Below, piece after piece: positions 22,404 to 30,734 of a DNA stretch of 64,000 bases (its first letter is position 1; each line of letters starts with the position of its first letter). A program made the translations under genes and the position numbers. The notes under the pieces were generated by a model, which did not search any database, was not told the DNA's origin, and saw nothing but the letters and a program-made list of their open reading frames with translations. Origin of the DNA: Candidatus Saccharicenans sp. (GTDB lineage Bacteria > Acidobacteriota > Aminicenantia > Aminicenantales > Saccharicenantaceae); NCBI GenBank assembly GCA_024653215.1, contig JANLFU010000005.1, positions 62,001 to 126,000 of the forward strand, written 5' to 3'.

Positions 22404-22529
22404 ACTTTCTCCTTTCTTTATCCCCTGCCCGCTTCCGGGCTCGAGGTAAAGCCTCAAAAGCTTTATGGCTGGATTCGAGTCTCAGGGTCCCTCCCGGACC
22501 TCTGAGCTCTTCCTAATTATATCACTTTT

Positions 22530-23189
22530 TTATTTTTTTGCCCGGAAACTCTGGGGCACATAGTAAAGGGTGCCCCTGGTTAGCTGCTTGACCTGGTCTA
22601 CCAGGTCCCAGACTTCCTGCTCCTGGCTGAGGTCGAGGTCGTCAGCCTTGACCACCAGCAGCGGCGTAGCCTTGTAATTGAAGAAGAAATAATCATAGGC
22701 TTCGACAATGTCTTCCAGGTACTTATCGGAAATATTTTTTTCCAGCGAATCCCCTTCCTTTTCTATTCTCCGGATAAGGGTATTAACTGAAATCTGCAGG
22801 TAGATCACCAGGTCCGGCCGGGGCACCCTCTCGGCCAGGATGCCGTAAATCCGTTCGTAAACCTGGAGCTCGTCGTCGGTCAGGGTCTGGTAGGCGTAAA
22901 TCTTGTCCTTTTCAAAAAGGTAATCGCAGATTATACGGTCCACGAACAGGTCCCGCTGCAACAGCCGGGCCTGCTGGTGGTAGCGGTTGGCCAGGAAAAT
23001 TAGCTGGGCCAGGAAAGCCGCCCCTTCCCTTTCGTTGTAAAAATCCCTGAGGTAGGGGTTGGCCGTTTGGTCCAGGACCAACTGGCCGCCGATTTTCTGG
23101 GCCAGCAGATGGGCCAGCAGGGTCTTTCTCGACCGGAAGACACCCTCAATCGCGATGTGCCTGAAGTTTATATCGGCGCTGAACTTCAT
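22530..23189 (-). CDS. Deoxynucleoside-kinase-like protein with an altered P-loop
   Basis: A 219-aa member of the deoxynucleoside kinase fold, normally an ATP-dependent salvage kinase. Family features seen are IAIEG at the first strand, the substrate-site helix with NRYHQQARLLQRDLFVDRIICDYLFEKDKIYA, and the LID-type RRIEKEGDSLEKNIS. However, the P-loop reads GVFRSRKT (16-23), where the family has a GxxGxGKS/T pattern: both later glycines are arginine. That could impair ATP binding or mark a divergent subgroup. It sits upstream of panB, and many bacteria keep a similar kinase beside pantothenate genes, so a linked role is possible. Confidence 0.8.
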   Translation of the reverse strand: MKFSADINFRHIAIEGVFRSRKTLLAHLLAQKIGGQLVLDQTANPYLRDFYNEREGAAFLAQLIFLANRYHQQARLLQRDLFVDRIICDYLFEKDKIYAYQTLTDDELQVYERIYGILAERVPRPDLVIYLQISVNTLIRRIEKEGDSLEKNISDKYLEDIVEAYDYFFFNYKATPLLVVKADDLDLSQEQEVWDLVDQVKQLTRGTLYYVPQSFRAKK

Positions 23190-23226
23190 CTTGACTCGGC
23201 AGCAGACTCACCCTGGGCCCGGGGAA

Positions 23227-23424
23227 CTACTCCTTGGGCTGAACCGGGATGACCAGCCAGGCAATCAGGTAGAAAAGGACCATGGGTAGAATGGCCGTCA
23301 GCAGGGCCACGCCCACGAAAATCAGCCGGACCAGGGATACATCCAGGTCGAAATAATCGGCCAGGCCGGCACAGACCCCGCCCAGCATTTTCTGCTGCAC
23401 TGACCTGTACAATCTTTTGGCCAT
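23227..23424 (-). CDS. PspC-domain membrane protein
   Basis: A 65-aa protein that is one PspC domain: the conserved RSVQQKMLGGVCAGLADYFDLDVSLVRL block is followed by a hydrophobic segment (about 35-58, FVGVALLTAILPMVLFYLIAWLVIP). In enterobacteria PspC senses envelope stress with PspB; here no other psp genes are near, so only the domain can be named. The start has GGAGAGGGCAAC before the ATG. It precedes the kinase-like gene by 37 bases and may lead the minus-strand operon toward panBCD. Confidence 0.9.
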   Translation of the reverse strand: MAKRLYRSVQQKMLGGVCAGLADYFDLDVSLVRLIFVGVALLTAILPMVLFYLIAWLVIPVQPKE

Positions 23425-23522
23425 GTTGCCCTCTCCAGATTGAATCTGCCTTTATTTTACTGAAAACCACCAATTTTACAACCCTTATTCCTGCCCGGAC
23501 TGTCCCCCCGGCCCGTTTTTTA

Positions 23523-23550
23523 TTGACTAAAAAGCGGGATTATGTTATCC
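23523..23550 (+). promoter_or_regulatory. Putative extended -10 promoter of the aldehyde oxidoreductase gene
   Basis: TTGACT (23523-23528), 16 bases, then TG-preceded TTATCC (23545-23550). The stretch TTGACTnnAArGCGGGATTnTGTTA matches the secA upstream region. A strong AGGAGGTTTAAT ribosome binding site follows before the ATG. Confidence 0.5.
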
Positions 23551-23582
23551 GTTTAGTCTAAAAAAATCGCAGGAGGTTTAAT

Positions 23583-25421
23583 ATGTACGGCTGGACCGGA
23601 AACATACTCAGAATCAATCTTACCGACCGGACTCATAAAGTCGAGCACTTCGACGAGGAATTCGCCAAAAAATGGGTGGGTGGACGCGGCTTCGCCCTCA
23701 AAATTCTCTGGGATGAGCTCAAGCCGGGCATCGACCCGCTGGGACCGGAAAACAAGCTCATCGTCACGGTGGGACCCATCGCCGGCATTCCGGCTCCCAA
23801 CACCGGAAAGACCGTGGTGGCCGCCAAGTCTCCCCTGACCGGGGGTTATGCCGACGGCAACCTGGGCACCCGGGTCACCGAGCAGATGAGGAAAGCCGGT
23901 TACGACCTAATCATCATCGAGGGTAAATCGGCCCAGCCGGTCTACCTATACATCGAGGACGATAAGATCCAGTACCTGCCGGCCGACGAAATCTGGGGCA
24001 AGGGCACCTATGATACCCACGACTGGCTCTATAAAAAATACGGCAAGGGAGCCGGTGTCCTGTCCATTGGCCAGGGCGGCGAAAACATGAACCTCTATTC
24101 CATGGTCCGCAGCCTGGAAGGCCGGGCCGGCGGCCGCCCGGGAATCGGCGCGGTCATGGGCTCCAAGAAGCTCAAGGCCATCGTCATCAAGGGCTCCAAG
24201 CCCATCCCGGTGGCCGACCCCGAGGGCATGAGAAAGCTGGGCCTGGAAGACCTGCGCAAGGTCGGCGAAATTGACAAGAAAACCGGCTGGTCCATCCAGG
24301 GAACAACCGGAGTCCTGGCCTGGTGCAACGAAGTGGCCGCTCTTCCGGTCCACAACATGAGAAAGACGCACCACCCGGACGCCTGGAAGATAGACGGCGA
24401 ACGCCTGAACAACGCCCGGGTGGCCACCTACGGCTGCCCCAACTGCACCATGAGATGCGGCATCACCATCCTGGACCACGAGGGGCACGAGTCCGAGCTT
24501 GATTATGAGAATATCGGCATGCTGGGCAGCAACCTGGACATCTTCGAGCTGGACCAGGTGGCTTCCCTGAACTACCTGTGTGATGACTACGGCCTGGACA
24601 CCATCTCGGCCGGAGCGGTCCTGGCCTTTTACGCTGATGCCATCGAACAGGGAGCCATCAAGGGCGACTTCAAGTTTGGCGACGCCGAGATGGCCAAGAA
24701 GCTCCTGGGAATGGCGGCCAGGAGAGAAGGCGAAGTCGGTAACCTGCTGGCCGACGGCACCCTGCGCATGGCCAGGAAGATCGGCCACAACTCCGAGGCC
24801 TACGCCATGCAGGTCAAGGGCCTGGAAATCTCGGCCTATAACTGCAAGTTCATCCCGGGCATGGCCCTGGCCTTCGGCACCAGCCCCATCGGCGCCCACC
24901 ACAAGGAAAGCTGGGTCATCACCTTCGAGCTCAAGCAGACCGCCCGCGATTCCTACGGGCCAGAGAAGGCGGCCAAGGTCATCGAGCTGCAGAGAATCCG
25001 CGGCGGCCTGTTCGAGTTCATCGTGGCCTGCCGCTTCCCCTGGATCGAGCTGGGCTGGGAGCTCGAGCATTACGTCGAGTACTTCAACAAGACCACCGGC
25101 CTGAACTGGACGCTCAACGATTTCTGGAAAGTGGCCGACCGCATTTACGCCCTGATGAAGTTCTTCTGGGTGCGGGAATTCCCGTTCTGGGACCGGACCC
25201 GAGATTACCCGCCGATGATCTGGTTTGACCCCAAGAACGCCGACACCGACGGTCCCATCGCCGGCAAATACCTGGAACTCGACAAGTACAACCAGCTCCT
25301 CGATTATTACTACCAGCAGAGAGGCTGGGACAAGCGCGGCATCCCCACCAGGAAGACGGCCGAAGCCCTGGACCTCAAGAAGGAAGCCGACCAGGTGGAA
25401 AAATTTACCAAGCTGGAATAA
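23583..25421 (+). CDS. aor: Tungsten-dependent aldehyde:ferredoxin oxidoreductase (AOR family)
   Basis: AOR enzymes oxidise aldehydes to acids with ferredoxin, or run in reverse, using a bis-pterin tungsten cofactor and one 4Fe-4S cluster. The 612-aa protein begins with the family N-terminus MYGWTGNILRINL. The cluster ligands are Cys285, Cys288 and Cys292 (YGCPNCTMRCG) with a likely fourth at Cys483 (VACRFPW). Pterin-contact regions GGRPGIGAVMGSKKLKAI and DDYGLDTISAGAVLAF are present. Length is typical. Downstream lie a MoaD-like carrier and an aldehyde dehydrogenase, and convergent operons supply pterin and tungstate. The exact aldehyde is unknown; related family members act on other substrates. 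Confidence 0.95.
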   Translation: MYGWTGNILRINLTDRTHKVEHFDEEFAKKWVGGRGFALKILWDELKPGIDPLGPENKLIVTVGPIAGIPAPNTGKTVVAAKSPLTGGYADGNLGTRVTEQMRKAGYDLIIIEGKSAQPVYLYIEDDKIQYLPADEIWGKGTYDTHDWLYKKYGKGAGVLSIGQGGENMNLYSMVRSLEGRAGGRPGIGAVMGSKKLKAIVIKGSKPIPVADPEGMRKLGLEDLRKVGEIDKKTGWSIQGTTGVLAWCNEVAALPVHNMRKTHHPDAWKIDGERLNNARVATYGCPNCTMRCGITILDHEGHESELDYENIGMLGSNLDIFELDQVASLNYLCDDYGLDTISAGAVLAFYADAIEQGAIKGDFKFGDAEMAKKLLGMAARREGEVGNLLADGTLRMARKIGHNSEAYAMQVKGLEISAYNCKFIPGMALAFGTSPIGAHHKESWVITFELKQTARDSYGPEKAAKVIELQRIRGGLFEFIVACRFPWIELGWELEHYVEYFNKTTGLNWTLNDFWKVADRIYALMKFFWVREFPFWDRTRDYPPMIWFDPKNADTDGPIAGKYLELDKYNQLLDYYYQQRGWDKRGIPTRKTAEALDLKKEADQVEKFTKLE

Positions 25422-25623
25422 AATAGAAACGGAATAGAATCAGGAACAGCTTCAAAAAGGCTGGAACCGGAAAGATAGCTTTTTGAAAAATAAACATCGC
25501 CAGATAAAGGCGAGAAGTTCCCGGTTTTGACGGATCAAAGGATGGCGCTTATCAAATAAGCATGAGCCGGGAAGCAAAGTTGCAAATTTCGGTTCTGGCA
25601 CTGGTGGCGAGGGAGCAAGAGCG

Positions 25624-25866
25624 ATGAGTGGCTCAAACATAAAAATAACCGTGAAGCTGATAGGACCTTTTATCAACCAGCTTGGCTTCTCGGAAAAGAC
25701 CATGGAGTTCCCGGCCGGGGCCACGGTTGACACCGTCCTGTCCTCCCTGCCCCTGGACCCGAAGAGACCAAAGATTATCACCCGGAACGGGCAGGCCGTG
25801 ACCACGGGAGAAAAATTGGGCGACGGCGACCGGCTGGCCATCTCCCCGCTCTATTCGGGCGGTTGA
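25624..25866 (+). CDS. moaD: MoaD/ThiS-type sulfur carrier protein
   Basis: An 80-aa beta-grasp protein ending in the diagnostic Gly-Gly (SPLYSGG), the site that is adenylated and turned into a thiocarboxylate for pterin dithiolene formation. The core VKLIGPFINQLGFS, GATVDTVLSSLPLDPKRPKI, NGQAVTTGEKLGDGDRLAISP fits MoaD better than ThiS. It sits 202 bases after the AOR gene, an arrangement seen in other AOR loci, so I infer it serves the tungstopterin. The partner E1-like enzyme may be the ThiF-like protein at 28.2-28.9 kb. No moaE is in the window. Confidence 0.9.
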   Translation: MSGSNIKITVKLIGPFINQLGFSEKTMEFPAGATVDTVLSSLPLDPKRPKIITRNGQAVTTGEKLGDGDRLAISPLYSGG

Positions 25867-25993
25867 ATGAGAGACGGGGCAGCCTGGATCCTGATAAATA
25901 AAGCGATCAACAAAAAAGGATAGTTAAAAATAAATGCGGCCAGAGGGCGCTTAGCCGGACCAGTCGGTCCGGCCAGAGAAAGGACGGGGGGAT

Positions 25994-26013
25994 ATATGAA
26001 TGATGGTTCATAT
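25994..26013. promoter_or_regulatory. Operator-like palindrome, copy 2, over the aldehyde dehydrogenase start
   Basis: The sequence ATATGAATGATGGTTCATAT covers the ATG at 25996 and the first codons. Binding here could block translation initiation or transcription elongation, or the true promoter may lie close upstream. Arms are identical to the other three copies. Confidence 0.55.
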
Positions 26014-27615
26014 GACGGCCGCCAGGTGGTAAGGCCCGTTCTGATTGGCGGAACCTGGCAACCGGCCACTTCCATTGAAATTTTCCAGGCCTACAACCCG
26101 GCCACCGGCCAGAAGCTGCCTGAAATCTACCCGGTTTCGGCCTGGCCAGACCTGGAAAAAGCCCTGGCTGAAAGCCGGAGAATTGGCCAGGAAGTGGCCA
26201 GCGTTTCCCCGGAAAAAAGGGCCCGGTTTCTGAATACCTACGCCGACCTGCTGGAAAAAAACCAGGAAGCCATCACCACCATGGCCCACCTGGAAACAGC
26301 CCTGCCCCTAAAATCGCGACTGAGGAGCACCGAATTCCCGAGAATGATCAACCAGCTGCGCCAGGCAGCGGCCGCCGTGGAAGAGCGGAGCTGGTGCCAG
26401 GCCACCATAGATACGAAGTTAAATATCAGGTCGAAATACGGTCCACTGGGTGGGGCGGTGGTAATTTTCAGCCCGAATAATTTTCCCCTGGCCTTTAATG
26501 CCGTGGCCGGAAGCGACCTGGCCAGTGCCGTGGCCACGGGAAATCCCGTCATCTGCAAGGCCCATCCCGGCCACCCGGGGACGACCAGGCTGATGGCTGA
26601 ATGCCTGCTTGAAGCCCTCCAGGAGGCAGGCCTCCCGGCTCCAACCGTCCAGATGCTGTACCATTTCAGCGCTGAAGATGGCTTCCGACTGGTCAGCCAT
26701 CCGGCGGTGGCGGCCGTGGCCTTTACCGGAAGCCGGGCCGCCGGCCTGAGACTCAAAGAAGCAGCCGAGAAGGCCGGCAAGCTGTTCTACGGCGAACTCA
26801 GCAGCCTTAACCCGGTATTTTTCCTGCCGGGGATCTTAAAGGAAAGAGCCGAGGCCGTGGCCCTGGAGCTCTTTTCGTCCTGTTCGCTCGGCTGCGGGCA
26901 GTTCTGCACCAAGCCCGGGCTCATCGTCCTGGTCAACGACGAGGCGGGACGAAGATTCCTGTGGAGACTCCAGCAGATTTTTAACCAGCCTCTTGCCGGC
27001 TACCTGCTGTCTCCCGCAGTCCTGGAAAACCTTAAGAAGGCAGTGGACAGGCTGAAAGCAGCCGGGGCGGTGCTGCTGGCCGGTGGCAATCAAATCCCGA
27101 ACTGCGGCTTCCAGTTTCAGACCACTCTTTTCGCCATCACGGGAAGGCAATTCCTGCAGAACCCGGAGACTTTCCAGCAGGAAGCCTTCGGCACCCTGGC
27201 CGTGGCCGTGGTGGCCGAGGATGTGGACGAAATGCTGAAAATTGCCGAAAACCTCGAGGGCAACCTGACCGCTTCCATTTACTCCAGCAGTTCTGAAGAA
27301 GATGAAGAGATTTACCGGAAGCTGGAACCCATCGTCAGATTAAAGGTCGGCCGCTTGCTCAACGACAAGATGCCGACCGGAGTGGCTGTCTCCCCGGCCA
27401 TGCACCACGGCGGACCATTTCCGGCCACCGGTCACCCGGGATTTACCTCGGTCGGCATCCCGGCGGCCTTCCTGCGTTTTGCCGCGCGCCACTGCTATGA
27501 CAACGTGCGGGAAGACCGCCTGCCCGAAGAATTAAGAGCCAAAAACCCCAACGGACGGATGTGGCGCCTGGTCGACGGCCACTGGACCCAGGCAGACCTT
27601 CCAGGCGGGAATTAA
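25996..27615 (+). CDS. NAD(P)-dependent aldehyde dehydrogenase (2,5-dioxovalerate/KGSADH-like)
   Basis: A 539-aa aldehyde dehydrogenase. The active-site cysteine is Cys304 in LGCGQFCTKPGL, the general-base glutamate is Glu267 in GELSSLNPV, and the oxyanion asparagine lies in FSPNNFPLAF (161-162). The ELSSLNP and GQFCTKPG variants are those of the alpha-ketoglutaric semialdehyde dehydrogenase group rather than the common ELGGKNP type. The substrate is therefore probably a sugar-acid-derived or other semialdehyde, but this is inference. GGGGGGATAT precedes the start, which also lies inside the palindrome. It follows AOR and moaD, so two routes for aldehyde oxidation (ferredoxin and NAD(P)) are side by side. 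Confidence 0.93.
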   Translation: MNDGSYDGRQVVRPVLIGGTWQPATSIEIFQAYNPATGQKLPEIYPVSAWPDLEKALAESRRIGQEVASVSPEKRARFLNTYADLLEKNQEAITTMAHLETALPLKSRLRSTEFPRMINQLRQAAAAVEERSWCQATIDTKLNIRSKYGPLGGAVVIFSPNNFPLAFNAVAGSDLASAVATGNPVICKAHPGHPGTTRLMAECLLEALQEAGLPAPTVQMLYHFSAEDGFRLVSHPAVAAVAFTGSRAAGLRLKEAAEKAGKLFYGELSSLNPVFFLPGILKERAEAVALELFSSCSLGCGQFCTKPGLIVLVNDEAGRRFLWRLQQIFNQPLAGYLLSPAVLENLKKAVDRLKAAGAVLLAGGNQIPNCGFQFQTTLFAITGRQFLQNPETFQQEAFGTLAVAVVAEDVDEMLKIAENLEGNLTASIYSSSSEEDEEIYRKLEPIVRLKVGRLLNDKMPTGVAVSPAMHHGGPFPATGHPGFTSVGIPAAFLRFAARHCYDNVREDRLPEELRAKNPNGRMWRLVDGHWTQADLPGGN

Positions 27616-27700
27616 AAAGGCTAACTACTACGAAAGATCTCGAATAACTGATTCGGTTATGCGAAACTCTGATTAATTTTTCCTGCTCGCTCTATTTTTC

Positions 27701-27982
27701 TTAACGAAACAGGCAGAGGTAGGAAGCATCGGCCGGGATTTTAAGCTGGAATTTCTGGTTGGCCGGGACTTCAAAGGTCTCCCCCGCCTTGAACTCTTTC
27801 CAGTTATTGCTTCCGGGTAACCTGACCACCATCTTTCCGGTGATAACGGTCATGATTTCCCTGGTTGAAGTGCCGAATTCATACTCGCCCGCAGCCATAA
27901 CGCCAACAGTGGCCGGGCCTCCTTCGGTAGTAAAAGAAATGGACTTTACCTTTCCCTCAAAGTATTCGTTCACCTTAAACAT
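27701..27982 (-). CDS. ppnP: Pyrimidine/purine nucleoside phosphorylase (PpnP/YaiE family)
   Basis: A 93-aa single-domain cupin with the PpnP pattern: N-terminal [39 protein letters not shown], then [33 protein letters not shown] and the terminal SYLCLF. E. coli PpnP phosphorolyses several nucleosides to base and ribose-1-phosphate. Length matches the family. It sits alone on the minus strand, facing the end of the aldehyde dehydrogenase gene, with no obvious functional link to the cofactor genes around it. Confidence 0.93.
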   Translation of the reverse strand: MFKVNEYFEGKVKSISFTTEGGPATVGVMAAGEYEFGTSTREIMTVITGKMVVRLPGSNNWKEFKAGETFEVPANQKFQLKIPADASYLCLFR

Positions 27983-28219
27983 TCAGAACCTCCAGGAGTT
28001 TATCGAATTAAAACCAGGTCATTGCCTGAAATTAGCGCTCGATAAATTAGATTTACGGGGCGTAAACATGATACCCGGGCCCCGTTCTTTCTTCAAATAT
28101 AATTTTTCCTTCCGCTTCATAGCCTCATAACCAAACAGCAACTATTTCAGAGGTTTCTCCCGAAGAGACAACAGATAACGCGAATACTTGATTTCTAAAA
28201 TTTATTCCAAGAAAGCTAC

Positions 28220-28891
28220 CTACCCGCTCTTCCTTCCAGACCGATGCCTTGTCCACAGTAATTCAATCACCAGGTTGGCCTGCATATTGGCCACAATGCC
28301 CACCCGCGGTGCCATGGGGCTGACGGTTTCGGTCGGTTCGCTCTCCTCGTCCCCGCAGAGATAAAGCTGGCCCATCTTCCTTGTCCTGATCTTGTGATTT
28401 TTTCCGAAGCCGGAAAGCCCTGAGGCGGCCACTATCGGCCGGTCCGGAAACAGGCTCAGCCAGGTGTTAATCAGCATGCTCTTTTCGGTGGCCAGGTCGA
28501 AGGCCTCCACCAGGATTTCAGCCTCTCCAAAGAGCTTTTTTATATTCCGGGGTGTAATCCGGGTCTCGTGGATTTCATACTCCGAAAAGGGATTCATCCT
28601 TTTCAGGTTTTCCCGCAGGGCTTCCACCTTGGGACGGCCAATCTGGTCAACAAAATACTGCTGGCGGTTGAGGTTGGAGGGATAGACCCTGTCCAGGTCG
28701 GCGATGATTAACTTGCCGACCCCGGCCCGGGCCAGGGAAGCGGCCACGTTAGAACCCAGTCCCCCGGCCCCGGCTATCCCCACCACCGCCTTGCGCAAAA
28801 CCGGCAGAAGTTCCGGGTCATGGCGCGAGAAAAATTCTTTCTTGAGTTTTGCCAGGTCAATTTTCTCTTTCTTACTCCCTGTTTTCTTCAT
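28220..28891 (-). CDS. thiF: ThiF-like sulfur-carrier adenylyltransferase
   Basis: A 223-aa E1-like enzyme that adenylates the C-terminal glycine of a small sulfur carrier. It has the nucleotide loop GAGGLGSNVAASLARAG, the Asp/Arg patch DLDRVYPSNLNRQQYF, IGRPKVEALRENLKRMNP and one cysteine in LYLCGDEE. It lacks the two zinc CxxC motifs of MoeB and resembles the short ThiF subgroup. No thiamine gene is nearby. It overlaps mobB by 20 bases at the end of the moa operon, and a MoaD-like carrier is encoded 2.4 kb away. I infer it activates MoaD for tungstopterin; a thiamine role is the alternative. Confidence 0.88.
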   Translation of the reverse strand: MKKTGSKKEKIDLAKLKKEFFSRHDPELLPVLRKAVVGIAGAGGLGSNVAASLARAGVGKLIIADLDRVYPSNLNRQQYFVDQIGRPKVEALRENLKRMNPFSEYEIHETRITPRNIKKLFGEAEILVEAFDLATEKSMLINTWLSLFPDRPIVAASGLSGFGKNHKIRTRKMGQLYLCGDEESEPTETVSPMAPRVGIVANMQANLVIELLWTRHRSGRKSG

Positions 28892-29540
28892 CCTTTTTCC
28901 CCTTCCTGACCTGAATGATTATTTCTTCTGGATTTGCCGGCACTCCCTTAAGCGCCCTAACCATTCCGCGTATCGTTTCGCCGAACATGCCCTGGACAAA
29001 TGGATTGAGCGGAATGACCTTCCCGTCCACTTTAGCCTTGACCGCCGGTTCCAGCGGTTCGAGGACGGTCAGCAGGAAATCGGCCAGCCTGGCAATCTCC
29101 GTGGCCAGGAAAAATGGATAGGGAGCTTCAAAGGGCTCGTCCGAAACGATGGCTATTAAATCCTCGGGCGGGCTGATCAGATTATGGTCGTCGGCATTCT
29201 GAACCCGGAGAATTTTCTTGAAGGCGCTTTCCCTCTTGCCCCCTTCCACCAGCAACAGGTCCATCTCGGAAAATTTATCCAGGGCCGTTTCCAGCAGGGT
29301 ATCGGCCGCCGTTTTCTTCTTGACCAGGAAGAGCCTGTCATCGGTCATGACCGCGGCCGCCCTGGCCCCGGCCTGGATAAACCGCCAGGAATCCTTGCCC
29401 TCGGCATCCAGTTCAATCTCGTGGCTGGCTTTCTTAAGAACGCCGCACTTAAGGTCGCGCTTCCTGAACTCCTCAATCAAAGAAGTTATCAGGGTCGTCT
29501 TGCCCGTATCCGAGGCACCGATTATGGCCACGGCTCTCAT
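28872..29540 (-). CDS. mobB: MobB-like molybdopterin-guanine dinucleotide biosynthesis protein
   Basis: A 222-aa P-loop GTPase-family protein starting at ATG 29540 (MRAVAIIGASDTGKT), 5 bases after the mogA stop; an earlier in-frame start would run into mogA. Walker A is GASDTGKTT (8-16), and GVLKKASHEIELDAEGKDSWRFIQAGARAAAV is the MobB core that holds substrate. A C-terminal half (about 130-222) extends beyond the roughly 170-aa E. coli MobB. MobB helps MobA attach nucleotide to the pterin; mobA is not in the window. AOR enzymes usually use the pterin without nucleotide, so this may serve another enzyme. Confidence 0.9.
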   Translation of the reverse strand: MRAVAIIGASDTGKTTLITSLIEEFRKRDLKCGVLKKASHEIELDAEGKDSWRFIQAGARAAAVMTDDRLFLVKKKTAADTLLETALDKFSEMDLLLVEGGKRESAFKKILRVQNADDHNLISPPEDLIAIVSDEPFEAPYPFFLATEIARLADFLLTVLEPLEPAVKAKVDGKVIPLNPFVQGMFGETIRGMVRALKGVPANPEEIIIQVRKGKKDEENRE

Positions 29541-29545
29541 GGCTT

Positions 29546-30115
29546 CTATTCTCCTTCCCGGCCAGGCCGGTGATGATGTTGATGCTCCACATGGGCCGAT
29601 TGCTGGCAATCCGAAATTTTTCCCCTGAGAATTTCGGCGGCGTGGGCCAGGGCCGGCAGCACCGCCTCCAGGTTTTCCAGGGCACCGCGAACGCTGCCCG
29701 GAAGGTTGATAACCAGGGTCCGCTTCCGGATACCGCAGACCGCCCGGCTGAGGGCGGCCATGGGCGTCTTCTTGAGGCTCTCGGCCCGCATCACTTCGGC
29801 CAGCCCGGGCACTTCTTTTTCTATAACCTCTCTGGTGGCTTCCGGGGTAACATCGCGTGGCGATACTCCCGTCCCGCCGGTGGTCAGGATGATTTCTGGC
29901 GCCTGCTGGCCGTCACAGAACTCAACCAGTTTTGCTTTGATAACATCCTTTTCATCCGGCACCATGGCCATGGCCAGGACCCGGCCACCTCTTTCCTCCA
30001 CCAGCCGCTTGAGCTCCGGGCCGCTCAGGTCTTCCCTTTCTCCACGGGCTGAGCGGTCCGAGACCGTTATTATGGCAAAGGTAACGCCGGCAAGTTCATC
30101 TCTGGCTTCTGACAT
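29546..30115 (-). CDS. mogA: Molybdopterin adenylyltransferase (MogA/MoaB family)
   Basis: A 189-aa protein that activates molybdopterin by adenylation before metal insertion by MoeA. Family motifs are FAIITVSDRSARGEREDLSGP, the TTGGTGVSPRDVTPEAT loop, and LVINLPGSVRGALENLEAVLP. The tail is histidine-rich (HVEHQHHHRPG), which is common in MogA-like proteins of Acidobacteria-type genomes and may bind metal; that last point is inference. The start overlaps the MOSC gene by 20 bases and mobB begins 5 bases after its stop, so it is central to a translationally coupled operon. Confidence 0.95.
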   Translation of the reverse strand: MSEARDELAGVTFAIITVSDRSARGEREDLSGPELKRLVEERGGRVLAMAMVPDEKDVIKAKLVEFCDGQQAPEIILTTGGTGVSPRDVTPEATREVIEKEVPGLAEVMRAESLKKTPMAALSRAVCGIRKRTLVINLPGSVRGALENLEAVLPALAHAAEILRGKISDCQQSAHVEHQHHHRPGREGE

Positions 30116-30557
30116 TGATTCTATCTCCGACCCTAATTTTACCGCCTTTTATCACCCGGGCAAAGATGCCTTCTTCCGGCATCACGCACTGCCCCACCTG
30201 GCGGAAGATGGCGCACCTGGTATGACAGGTCTTGCCGATCTGGGTAACTTCCAGGACCAAACCCTGGCCCACTTCCAGGACAGTTCCAACAGGCAGCGAT
30301 ACCAGCTCCAGTCCCGAAGTGGTGATGTTTTCGGCGAAATCGCCGGGACCAACCTCAAGCCCCATTTTCCGCATCTTCTCTATGCTTTCCAGGGCCAGTA
30401 GGCTGACCTGCCGGATTCCGGGCCCGGCATGGGCATCTCCCTCGAAGCCGAAATCTTCTTTCAGGATTCCTTCTGGAACTGGTTTCTTCCTGACACTCTT
30501 GGTCCGGCTCAGATTGATGGAAACCACGGTCCCGGCTGCCTTAAGTTGGTCATTCAT
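30096..30557 (-). CDS. MOSC-domain protein
   Basis: A 153-aa stand-alone MOSC domain. It has the conserved GFEGDAHAGPGIRQVSLLALESI and GDFAENITTSGLELVSLPVG segments, and a cysteine pair in TCHTRCAIFRQVGQCVMPEEGIF matching the MOSC cysteine thought to take up sulfur. MOSC domains act in sulfuration of molybdenum cofactors or reduction of N-hydroxylated compounds. Single-domain versions next to mogA are common and may add sulfur or act in cofactor handover. It sits between a small open frame and mogA in the moa operon. Confidence 0.93.
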   Translation of the reverse strand: MNDQLKAAGTVVSINLSRTKSVRKKPVPEGILKEDFGFEGDAHAGPGIRQVSLLALESIEKMRKMGLEVGPGDFAENITTSGLELVSLPVGTVLEVGQGLVLEVTQIGKTCHTRCAIFRQVGQCVMPEEGIFARVIKGGKIRVGDRINVRSQR

Positions 30558-30560
30558 GGC

Positions 30561-30680
30561 TCAATTTCCTTTTTCATTTAATCTTTTTGGCTTTTTCTCT
30601 TCTTCTCTTTTTACCTTTAGCACCGGCGGAATCAGATTATCTTCGAAGCTAATTGCTCCTTTGTCCTGGTATCCAGCCAT
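30561..30680 (-). CDS. Possible small protein between moaC and the MOSC gene
   Basis: A 39-codon frame, MAGYQDKGAISFEDNLIPPV followed by a very basic tail. Its ATG (two ATGs in a row at 30683 and 30680) has GGAG 3-6 bases upstream. It fills the 177-base gap between two otherwise tightly packed genes and is in the same frame as moaC beyond its stop, so it could also be a decayed moaC extension. I recognise no family. Coding is uncertain. Confidence 0.35.
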   Translation of the reverse strand: MAGYQDKGAISFEDNLIPPVLKVKREEEKKPKRLNEKGN

Positions 30681-30734
30681 CATTTTCTCCAGGCCACGGT
30701 CAGGCCTTCGCTCCAGCGATTTCTTTCCATATTT

